Source of the DNA: Heterohyrax brucei
Taxonomy: Eukaryota; Chordata; Mammalia; Hyracoidea; Procaviidae
Assembly (NCBI GenBank): GCA_028571685.1
Contig: CM053143.1
Span: 4,021,501-4,085,500 of the forward strand
DNA: 64,000 nt
Reading direction: 5' to 3'
Part shown: piece after piece, positions 21,464 to 31,131 of the stretch
Numbering within the stretch: position 1 is the first letter of the stretch
How the letters are laid out: each line of letters opens with the position of its first letter
Notes under the pieces: generated by a model
Seen by the model: the letters and a program-made list of their open reading frames with translations, nothing else
Told to the model about the DNA's origin: nothing
Databases searched by the model: none
Translations under genes and position numbers: made by a program

Positions 21464-21545
21464 CAAAATAGAAAATTCCAAGAAATAAAGTTTTAAATAT
21501 TCTAATATTCATTGGTCTTACAGCATTGTAAACAAACAAAAAAAG
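21464..21545. repeat. 82-bp duplicated segment, copy 2
   Basis: The second copy of the segment at 20,266-20,347, same orientation, 1.2 kb apart. It lies about 30 bp upstream of a rearranged SINE fragment. No SINE sequence immediately flanks it, so this may be the original site. Confidence 0.8.
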
Positions 21546-21577
21546 TCTGTACAGAAACTTATTAAAAATAAATAAAT

Positions 21578-21628
21578 AAATAACAAAAACACTGCCATCG
21601 AGTCAGATCCTATAGGGTCACTATGAGG
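21578..21628. mobile_element. AfroSINE fragment with an inverted internal block
   Basis: It begins antisense (acactgccatcgagtca) and then reads cctatagggtcactatgag, which is the sense-strand version of the next SINE block. About 20 bp is inverted in place, and the rest of the SINE is missing. Confidence 0.65.
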
Positions 21629-22324
21629 AACTTATTAGTGAAAAATAATTGATGCAATCAGTAGTATACTAGCAAATGATCTCTCCACCAAAAGATGTCT
21701 CTGATTTTGTATTACTTGCTAATTAGTATTGTATAAATATTCCCATCATAACTGATTTGAAGCAATATTCATAATGCCATTAAACAAATACTTTGGAGAA
21801 GGGGTGCGCAATCCCTTCTCACCACTGTGCAAACCAGCTCTGGCTTGCCACTGCAACAACTCAGTGGCCTCATGATACATGAAGCTTTTTGGTATACACT
21901 TAAAATGACTAAAAACTGTAATTTTTTTTTTTATATCTTTTAAAAGTTCCTTCATTGATCTACCACTATAAGTGGCCAACTAGAAAACTCCTTGATATAG
22001 TATCTTCTGAAATTATAAAAGAAGATGATATTTGGCTAGAATACAATTATGCTGAAGTATTTGAACTGCTGTTTTGTCGACATTAATTTAGAATGCAGTT
22101 TAAGTGAGTATGGGAATATGCTACAAGTGAATAAGTAGAGCTTTGTTGTTGAACGAAAAAGACATAAAAAGAAGATTTTTCATACAATGGAAAAGCTAGA
22201 GTGCCAATTAAAATAATTAGCTGTCAGCCTTTCCTACTGCAGACACGTGGCCACGGGTACTTGGCTTTCTATATAAATGCAATGCCAAATCTGAAACTTC
22301 TAGTTACCTTGTGTTTAAGTGATC
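21629..22324. other. No recognisable feature
   Basis: About 700 bp without a recognised repeat. A 77-aa minus-strand ORF (21,746-21,979) has no conserved motif. Confidence 0.4.
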
Positions 22325-22885
22325 TAAAATAATTACTTCTATGAAAAGCATTAAAGACATAAGGAATATATGAGCCTGAGATGCAGAAGGGATGATATAA
22401 TCCAGAGACTACATGATCATGGAACCAGAAGACCTAGATGGTGGCTGGCACCACCAGTGACTGCCCTGAAAGGGAATACAACACACAGTCTCTGACATAG
22501 GGAGAGAAAAAAAGGAAGCAGGACTAGAAGTACTACTCTATTAAAAAGATCAGAATTAATGTTCTGACAAACTGGAGGTTCCCCAGAAGGTCCTTGGGTT
22601 CTCTCTCAGCCCAGAGCTGAAAACTATTCCCAAAGCCAGCTCTTCAGACAAATGCTGAACTAGACTTCAAGACATTAAGTGATACTGGTGAATAGAAGGG
22701 GACAAAAGCTAGTCAAATGGGCACAGGAGATATGGATGGAAAGGAGGAGTGTGGTATCACAGGGTGGGGAGAGCAGCTACAGTTATACAGCAATGTGTGT
22801 GCAAGTTCTTGTATGACAGACTGACTCGATTGTAAATTTTCACTTAAAGTACAATAAAATATAAAAAATAAAATAATTACTTCTA
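22325..22885 (+). mobile_element. Short LINE-1 3' UTR insertion with 17-bp target duplication
   Basis: The insert is 22,342-22,868. It is an old-type L1 3' UTR (gaaccagaagacctagatgg, later gtatgacagactgactcg) ending in an A-rich tail (aaagtacaataaaatataaa). The flanks taaaataattacttcta at 22,325-22,341 and 22,869-22,885 are identical over 17 bp. This is a textbook 5'-truncated retrotransposition. Confidence 0.92.
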
Positions 22886-23789
22886 AAGTAACTATCAGAG
22901 ATTTTTAGAATATTATAATTTCCCAGCTTTTGGGGATATTTTGTGATCTACCAGCTCTTCTCTAAAGTAAATTTTTTAACAAACTTAAAAATCATAAAGA
23001 AGCTTTAATGAGGAAGACTATCTGAAAAGCTAAGACAGACATGATAACTACTAGGATCCCAGTGTTGCTTCAGAATTATGAACACAGCATACTCAGCCAC
23101 ATCCACAGACCAAAATTAGCCTGCATTTTCTTCATACCATCAATTCAGACTGACTTTGACTCTAGTTCCATTGAAAGACTTGTACTAACCAAGCCAGAAA
23201 GAGCACACAGTTTTAGAAACTACTTAGGTGTATGGGATGAGATGCAAAGGACCTGGTCCAGGGGTGAATTGGATAAATGTAAATATAAAGCACCCTTGAG
23301 AAAATGGAGTAATGTGAAGAAAGAAAGTCAGTGCTCGGAATAACCTTCAAGAATGTGGTAAGAAACCTAAATTAGCCATTTTCTAATGATTCAGAACATG
23401 ATACAATCCTAACAAATCAATCGCATCTTAATTCTTTACTGTATTGAAAATGACTGTTTTTTTCTTTAAAAAAAAATTCTCCTGAAATTGTAAGGGAGTG
23501 AAGAATGTATATTTATTTTAGAATTAGCAATTTGTAATATTTTTTAGAAAATTTATTTCAGTCCTGGAAATTTAGGCGTTTAAGTATTCTTCACATGGTT
23601 GACGTTATGTAGTTCTGTAACATGGTGCTTAGTTTTCAAATTTTTAATATGTTTTGTTTGCTTTTCTTATAGTGAAAATTAATACGGAGCTGTTTTAGAC
23701 AATACACTAAAGTGTGCTTTATATACTCAGCCTAAGGGTGGTAAGTGTATAATGATCAACGTATTTATTTATAAAGAAAATGGGAGAAG
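22886..23789. other. No recognisable feature
   Basis: A 100-aa plus-strand ORF (23,041-23,343) is present but shows no domain, splice context or repeat match. It is probably chance. Confidence 0.4.
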
Positions 23790-24769
23790 TGGCTAAGATG
23801 GTGGAGTGGTCAGACACTTACTGTGATCCCTCTAACAACAAAGATCCATCTAAACAAATGAATGGATTCTATATGGCATTCTAGGGGCCCTGAACATCAA
23901 AGAGAAAGCTGAAAAATTAGATTGATCAGCAGGGTAAGGAGAGAAGGTCAAGAAGAACCTAGGACTGGTGAGAACTTACCAGGTCAGAATCCACAACCTA
24001 CAAAAGGGTCTACAACTGCCAGTGCAGTGATGAAAGCATTGGTGTTTGGAGAGTATCTTTCTCAGGGAATGAAACTAAGGGTTCTATTTGTACTTCCAGG
24101 ATCAGTGTAGAGTGGCATTGGATCATCAAAGGTTAAGGTGCTTGTATCTAACCTGCCATATGTGCATCTAAAAAATTTCCCTTGGGCTAAATCTGTCTCC
24201 TTTTCCTTAGCACTGGGCTCCACATTCTGACCCTGTATTTGGGCTGAAAGTAGGATCTCTTATGAGTGCCCTAAGCTATTCTTCCAGACTTTGAGAGGGA
24301 ACAATATAACAAAAAGGGGTGGAAAAAAATATGCTGGCTCTCCTAAGCTGGGAACTCAGGACAGAAACAGGTCCTTTGCCTAGGCACAGACAAAAGAGGG
24401 CCACAGTTATTGGTCTTCTACCTTTCTCAGTGTGTACAGCCAACTACCTGCACCTATACAAATCCCTTATCCACCTAGGACAATAGGGGAGTGCTAGCAC
24501 TACACACTTGGTGGCTGATTACCTGGGCACCTAAGCTGAATATATATGAGAAAAGTAAACAGATGCCTGGTCCCATGTACCTAGTAAGAGCTCTTACTAC
24601 CTGGTGACAGGACTATAGAATCCCTAAGGTACCGATAATCAAATTAGCCAGCCTATTTCCAAACAAAACAAAACAAAAAATAAGTTAGAACAAAGTAAGC
24701 AAACATAAATAAATACAGCTTTCTGACAGCTGGGAGTCAATATCAAACCGCTTAAAGAGAAAGATCATT

Positions 24770-25809
24770 ATGGCTTCAGAAAGCTTCCAAAATAAAAAAA
24801 ATCAAAAAATTTCCCAGATGAAGAGAACTTCTTGGAACTATTGGGGGCAGAACATAAAAGATTAATATTTAGAACTCTTCAAGAGATCAGGAAGGCGATC
24901 AGGCAAAGCGCCACCCACTGCCATGGAGTCAATTCTGATGTGTAGCAACCCTATAGGTCAGAGTAGAACTGCACCATAGAGTTTCCAAGAAGTGCCTGGT
25001 ACATACGAAGTACCAACTTTTCATTAGCAGGTGCAGCACATAAGCACTACGCCACACAGTAGAGCCTAATAAAAATCTGAACAGGCTGCAAGAAATTCTT
25101 GAGAAACAATGATCTGAAATTCAAATGATTAATAATAAAATTACAGAATTAGACAATTCGATAGAAAGTCGAAGATGTAGAATGGAGGCAGTGAAATGGA
25201 GAATTAGTGAGACTGAAGATAAAGCATTTAACACCAACATACTTGCGGAAAAATTACAAAAAGAATTTAAAGAAATATGAAGAAACACAAAGAGTTGGAT
25301 GGGATTTATCAAGAAGAATTTAAGAGTGACTGGAGTATTAGAACAGGTGGGATAACAGAAAATACAGAGAGAATTTTTGAAGAATTACTAACAGAACACT
25401 TTGCTAGTATAATGAAAGACAAGAAGATATCTGTCTAAGATACTCATCAAACTCCACACAAGGTAGATACCAAAAGAGAAGCATTTTATAATCAAATTTA
25501 TCAAAACTAGAGATAAAAAGATATTTTTAATGGTAGCTAGGTTAAATGAAAAATAAGCTACAGAGGAGGATCAGTAAGACTAAATTTAGATTACTCAGCA
25601 GAAACTATGCAGGCATGTAGGCAATGGGATGACATATACAGAGCCTTGAAGGAAAATAGCTGCCAGAGAAGAATTGAAGAGTTATGTATCCTGAAACACT
25701 GTCTCTCAAATATGATAGCGAAATTAAGACATTTCCAGATAAATTAAAGTTTACAGAATTTGCAAAAACTAAACTAAAATTACAAGAAATGCTACAGGAA
25801 GTTCTTTGA
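24770..25809 (+). pseudogene. Old L1 ORF1 remnant
   Basis: The decayed gene for the L1 RNA-binding protein, normally a coiled-coil trimer that packages L1 RNA. The start region (atggcttcagaaagcttcca at about 24,770) matches the ORF1 starts at 39,795 and 55,692. The end (about 25,806) reads like the QEMLQEVL C-terminus of the younger copies. An antisense SINE is inserted at 24,907, and many stops and indels remove any reading frame. The 63-aa minus-strand ORF across it is a shadow. Confidence 0.65.
24907..25068 (-). mobile_element. AfroSINE in old L1 ORF1
   Basis: The reversed tail (cactgccatggagtcaattc), core (ggtcagagtagaactgcacc) and head (agcactacgccacacagtag) are present. It interrupts the ORF1 remnant. 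Confidence 0.85.
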
Positions 25810-26105
25810 TTAGAAAATCAATAACATCACGTATAAACTGAAGCCTATGACATAGGATGGAGCAACCAGATATCAACCTAGACAGGGAAATCACAAAATA
25901 AATCAAAGCTAAAACACTGAAAATAAGTAACAGAGATGTCACTACATAAAAAATGACAACATTATATCAAAAATAGGGGCTAATGAATGTAGACATGGCT
26001 CTTTCATATGGAGAATAAGGCAAGATGATACAAAAAAAATTAAAGACTAGTTTAAATTTAGAACAATAGGGATATATACTCAAGGAAAGATAAGGAAATT
26101 AACAA

Positions 26106-26150
26106 TCCTTCATCGGATCCGACTTGATGGCACTTGGCTGGCTTGGCTCA
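26106..26150 (+). mobile_element. SINE tail scrap
   Basis: About 40 bp (catcggatccgacttgatgg, then cacttggctggcttggct) match the 3' tail of an AfroSINE. It lies in the spacer between ORF1 and ORF2 of the old L1. Confidence 0.55.
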
Positions 26151-26299
26151 TATCAAAATAAGAAACAAAACCAATTCTCAGAAAATATGAAACTAGCAAC
26201 AATAAAAATGATGAAAACTGGTAGACGAAAATGACTCAGCACAGAAACTTAGTGGAATAAAGAAACTATCAACAACACACAAAAAAGACATCAAAGTGA

Positions 26300-28765
26300 C
26301 AGCACTAGATTTATACTTATCAATAATTATGCTGAATGTAAGGGTTTAATGAGCCAATAAACAGATAGAGTGGCACAACGCATAACAAAATTTTCCATCT
26401 ATATGCTACCTTTGAGAGATATGCCTCAGACTTAAAGACGAACTAAATCTCAAAGGATGGAAAAATACATACCAAATAAGCAACATTCCAAAAACAGCAG
26501 TAGCGACAATAATCATTTCTCATAAAATAAAATTTACTGTAAAATCCACCATAATGGACAAGCAAAGACTATATAATGATTAAAGGATCAATACACCAGC
26601 AGGACACAACCATATTAAATATTTATGTACCCAGTGACAGATCCATTAATACATGAAATGAACTCTAATGGCATTGAAAAATGAAAAGACATTTCCACAA
26701 TGGTGGTAGGAGATTTCAACAAATCACTTTTGGTACTAGACAGAGCATCCACAAAGAAGCTCAGTAAAGACACAGAAGATCTAAACAACACAGTCAACCA
26801 ACTTGACCTCATCTACATATACAGAACACTCCACCAAACAGCAGACAAGTATATTTTATTTTAAAATGCACATGGAACATTCTCCAGAATAGACTACATG
26901 TTAGGCCATAATGCAAGCTTTATAAAATCCAAACTACTGAAATGTTGAAAAGTAACTTTTCAGACCATAAGGTGGTAAAAGTCTAAATCAATAACAGAAA
27001 AAGAAAGGGGAAAAAATCAAACATACAGAAACAAAACAAACCGTTTTAAAAACGATTATAGAAGAAATCAGAGTTAGAATAAAGACATTCGCAGAAACAA
27101 ATGAGAATAAAACCACATCCTACTAGAATCTTCAGGACATTGCAGAAGCAGGGCCAAGAGGTCAATGTATCCCAGTAAATGCCCACATTTCAAAATAAGA
27201 AGGAGTCTACACTGAAGCATTAACTCTATAACTTCAACAGGGAAAAAGAGAACAGCAAAAGAATTCCTTGGGCACCAAAATAAAGCAAAAAATAAAAATT
27301 AGAGAGAACTAAATGAATTAGAGAATACAAAAACAACTGAAAGTGTTAACAAGACCAAAAGCTGATTTTAAAAGATGAAGAAAATGGATAAACGACAGGC
27401 CAAAAGAACAAAAGGAAAACATGAGAGAAAGCAGTAACCCCAAAAAGAAATGAAATGCATGATATCACAAAAGACCCAAGCATAATTTAAAAGATCATAA
27501 CAGAATTGTCATGGACTGAATTGTGTCCTCCCAAAAATACGTGTGGTAATTTGGCAGGGCCAAGAGTTGCTGTATTCTATCATTGCCCTCTATTTTGTGA
27601 TTTTCTTATGCTGTAAATCCTAATCTCTTATCATGGTTAACAGAGTGGATATGTTAGAGAGGACTGGGGGGGGGGGACTGTAAATCCCTTTCCTAAGCAC
27701 CTCCCTGCTCTATTGGAGTTTCCGTGGAGTGTGGAAAGCATAGATTTCTAACCTTACACCATCAAGAAAGCAGCACAGGGAGAATAGTACATCCTTCAGA
27801 TCTGCGGTTCCTGTGCCAAGATGGTTCCTACACCAAGACACTCCCTGAACCAAGACTGATGCAACACAAGAACTTTCCTCCAGAGCTGGCAAGGGGGAAA
27901 CCCTTCCCCTGGAGCAGACATCCCAAATTTGGACTTGTAGCCTACTGGACTGTATACGAATAAACTTTCCTTTGTTAAAGCCATCCATTTATGGTATTTC
28001 TGATAGAGCAGCCCTAGCTGACTAAAACAAGAATACTATTAAAAAGTGTAGACTAACAAATTTGAAAACATAAAGCAAGTGGACAAATACATCAGCATCT
28101 AATTTCTATAATCAACAAGATACTGCAAGGCCTCAACAACAAAAAGACAAATAATTCCATTAAAAATGGGCAAAGGATATGAACACTTGACTAAAGGCAA
28201 TATTCATGCAGTTAATGGCTAATAGATACATGAGAAAATGTTCATGAACATTAGCCACTACAGAAATGCAAATTAAAACTACAGTGATACCACCTTACAT
28301 CAACAAGGCTGACATTAACAACAACAACAAAAAAAAACCAAAATAATAAATGTTAGAGAAGCTGTGGAAAGACTGAAACACTTCATAGCACTAGTGGGAA
28401 TGGAAAATGGTACAACCACATTCAAAAAAAGATTTGGTACTTTCATAAAAAGTTAGAAATATAAATATACAATTCAGCAGTGATACTACTTCAAATATAT
28501 CGTAGAGAAGTATGAGCTGCCACACAAATAGATACATACACACCAATGTTCTTTACAGCTCTGTTCACAATAGTAAAAAGACAAGATCAACCTAGCTGCC
28601 CAACGAAGGAAGACTGGATAAACAACTGTGGCATACTCCACAATGAAATATTATGCAATGATAAAGAACAATGATGAATTTGGGAAACATCTCATAAAAT
28701 GGAAGAATATGGAAGGTATTGTGATGAACAAAATTAGTGAATTGCAGAACTACAAATACTGTTTT
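26300..28765 (+). pseudogene. Old L1 ORF2 remnant
   Basis: The degenerate L1 endonuclease and reverse transcriptase gene. The start region (gacagcactagatttatact, then tcaataattatgctgaatg) matches the ORF2 starts near 31,132 and 49,043. Endonuclease-like blocks follow (gtggtaggagatttcaacaa near 26,702; gaacattctccagaatagac near 26,876). The LTR at 27,507 lies inside it. After the LTR the gene resumes, but much of the reverse transcriptase is missing: sequence passes quickly from gaatactattaaaaagtgta to the C-terminal region (aatgttagagaagctgtgga). A large internal deletion is likely. No frame is open. Confidence 0.7.
27502..28034 (+). mobile_element. MaLR-type solo LTR with 5-bp target duplication
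   Basis: The LTR is 27,507-28,029 (523 bp), beginning tgtcatggactgaattgtgt and ending gctgactaaaaca. The host L1 repeats agaat on both sides (27,502-27,506 and 28,030-28,034), and the L1 sequence reads straight across once the LTR is removed. A 5-bp duplication is the norm for ERVL-MaLR elements. A gaataaac polyadenylation-type signal near 27,958 fixes the plus orientation. A G run lies at 27,667-27,676. There is no internal retroviral sequence. Confidence 0.9.
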
Positions 28766-28781
28766 AAGACTCAAGAATTGG

Positions 28782-29766
28782 GGGGTGAAGATGGCAGATT
28801 AAGCACACGTCTCTGTTTACCTCTCTGGAAACCAAGACCCGAACTGGTAATCAAATGGAGTCTTCTGGTCACCTAGTGAGCCCCAGGACATGGCACAGGG
28901 CTGTTAATTTGGACTTAATACCAGTGAATGACAAACCTCCTCTCTTTCGCTGACTCCTGCTCCTGGCTAGCCTTGGCTCTCATGGACTGAAGGTAACACA
29001 CCATTTTGACTTTTTTTCTATGCCTTGGCAGGTGGGTGGAGCTGGGTCTTGCCTACCGGTCAGTCTCAGACACATTGCTGGTGGGAAAGGCAGGTGAATG
29101 CCATATTTTGAGAGCCAGGCTTAGGGCTCTGTAAACCTAGCCACTTTGGGCCTCTCTATCTCTGCTACAGTGTGGTTTTTATGGAACTGCCAGCATTTAT
29201 GTGTGGGATGTCATGTTGGATATGGAGATTTTAGCAGGACCTAATTCTTAGCGTGACAGCCAGTGTCTGCAAACAGGGCAGCACTTCGCTGACAGAAAAG
29301 CAGTAGCTCACACAGTGTCACCTACGGTGGGGGCCAAGTAACAGAGGCTGAGGACCCACTATGTCTCTGCACTTTTAGCCCCTCTATCCACTGACAGTGT
29401 GGAGGGTGCCATCTTAGATACGGTGGCCACAGCTGGACCTAATTCTTAGCTTGGGAGCCAGAGCCTGCCCATAAGAGAGCACTTTTCTACCAGAAAAGTA
29501 GTAGTTTACACAGTGTTGCCTGAGGCTGGGACTTGTCTGCAGAGGCCAAGAGGGCAGTAGCATTGCTGTATTTTGAACTAGTTCATATCAAATGGGGTGG
29601 GATATAGAGGTGCTTACTTTGCCGGCTGGGAAGAGGGACCTCTATGCCTGAAAACCTGGCTGACTTGGGAAATGTTCAGATATCTTTTGTTTTATATTTT
29701 AAGACAGCCTAGAGAAACATCTGCAGTCCATCCTCACAGCATATCTCCAAGCCTCTACTTACTCAC
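28782..29766 (+). promoter_or_regulatory. L1 5' UTR / internal promoter with two ~198-bp units
   Basis: L1 promoters lie within the element and start transcription near its first base. An aagatggc motif at 28,788-28,795, close to the 5' end, matches the YY1 core and position known from human L1. Two diverged tandem units follow: unit A from about 29,195 (gatgtcatgttgg) and unit B from about 29,393 (ggtgccatcttag), about 198 bp apart. They share cctaattcttagc, a ctgcc/gcctgc block, and gacagaaaagcagtag versus accagaaaagtagtag. Each has a ccat core in the reverse YY1 sense. Confidence 0.7.
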
Positions 29767-30678
29767 ATGGGACTCAAAAAGCAACAGACACTTGTGGTAA
29801 ACAAGAAATCACCCATGGCTTCAGAATGCTCACAAACAAAACAACCAAGGAGTTTTCCAGATGAAGAAACTTTTCTGAAATCATGAGAAGGTGACTACAA
29901 AAGGATTATATACAGAACCCTTCTAGACCTTATACAAAATGCAGCACAAAAAAATCAAAAACTAAGCAAGCCGTTTGATCTGATGGAACACCAGTACTCT
30001 GAAATCCAACAGATCAAGAACAAAATCAAAGACATAGAAACTTCTATTCAAAGCCAAGAAAACAGAATGCAAAATGGAAAAAAGAATTTCTGACTTGGAA
30101 GACAGAACTACTGATGCCAGTGTCTATGAGGAGAAATTAGAAAAAAGAAACAAGAAAAATAAAGAAGCATGTGGGACTCTATTAAGAGGAACAACCTTTG
30201 AGTAATTGGAGTCCTTGAACAGTATGAGACACCTGAGAACACAGAGAATATCATTGCTGAGCTGCTGACAGAAAACTTCCCAGAAATCATGAAAGAAGAG
30301 ATTATAGATACCCCAGATACATATCGTGTGCCAACGAATATAGACATCAAAAGAAAGACTCCAAGACATATTATAATCAAACTCAACAAAATGAAACATA
30401 GACAGAAACTCTTAAAGGCAGCAAGACTCAAAGCAAAGCTAACATTCAGAGGGAAACCCTGTAAGCTTTCATCAGATTTCTCAGCAGAAACCATGCTGGC
30501 ATGGAGACAGCAGTATGACACATTCAAAGCCTTGAAAGAGAAGAACTTCCAACCAAGAATTAAATATATTGCAAAACTAACTTTCAAATATGAAAATGAA
30601 ATTAACACATTCCCAGATAAGCAGAAGCTCAGAAACTTTGTAAAACCCAAATCAAAACTACAAGAAATACTGAAGTAA
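29767..30678 (+). pseudogene. L1 ORF1 (broken)
   Basis: Encodes the L1 nucleic-acid chaperone that coats L1 RNA. The start ATG (29,767) aligns with that of the better copy at 47,661. An early in-frame stop lies near 29,881-29,885 (aaatcatgagaag). The N-terminal coiled-coil region is frameshifted. The last 130 codons (30,289-30,678) are open and cover the C-terminal RNA-binding part: RHIIIKLNKMKHRQKLLKAA, then FRGKPCKLSSDFSAET and FQPRIKYIAKLTF. It stops slightly earlier than the 47,661 copy. The antisense ORFs at 30,108 and 30,124 are shadows. Confidence 0.88.
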
Positions 30679-30723
30679 GCTCTTGGCTTTGGCTTAGAAC
30701 AAAAGCACTAACTATATTTTAGA

Positions 30724-30912
30724 ATGACACATCATCCAGAATTCTACTCTGTTAGGGAAGGTTCCAAACTCAATTACAGCTTTAATACTGAAAGAAACAA
30801 TCCAGTGATTATCATGAAAACTATGGTGCCATCATATGAAAAAGAGGGATGCACGACAGTTATTATAATCCTTCAAGATGGAGAAGAAATAGACAAGACT
30901 GGTAGTAATTAA
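30724..30912 (+). other. Small ORF in the ORF1-ORF2 spacer
   Basis: A 62-codon ORF (MTHHPEFYSVREGS to EEIDKTGSN) fills much of the 453-bp spacer. In the copy at 46,663 the equivalent frame (about 48,638-48,822) keeps the same end (DKTGSN, stop) but has two adjacent stops in the middle and no ATG. About 6 synonymous and 14 amino-acid changes separate the copies over the comparable codons, near what unconstrained sequence would give. I do not call it a gene. Confidence 0.3.
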
Positions 30913-31131
30913 AATGGGGTTTATTTATAGTTTATTAAGGGGGATCATAGGTGCAGCCATAAAATACAACAAACATGCAACATACCATATCAAGAAATGT
31001 AGCAGAGGAGTCTCAACAACTACAAAACCACCTCTGAAATAGGTGAAAAATCAACTCACAAAAAACAATGTCCCCGAACAGACTAATAAGAACAATAGAG
31101 AAAACATCAGCACAAAAATAAACATATCACA

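Noticed and set aside
23041..23343. 100-aa plus-strand ORF
   Set aside because: No domain, no splice or promoter context, and a length expected by chance in a window of this size.
330..28029. Proviral internal genes next to the MaLR LTRs
   Set aside because: All LTRs are solo. No gag, protease or polymerase-like translation adjoins them.
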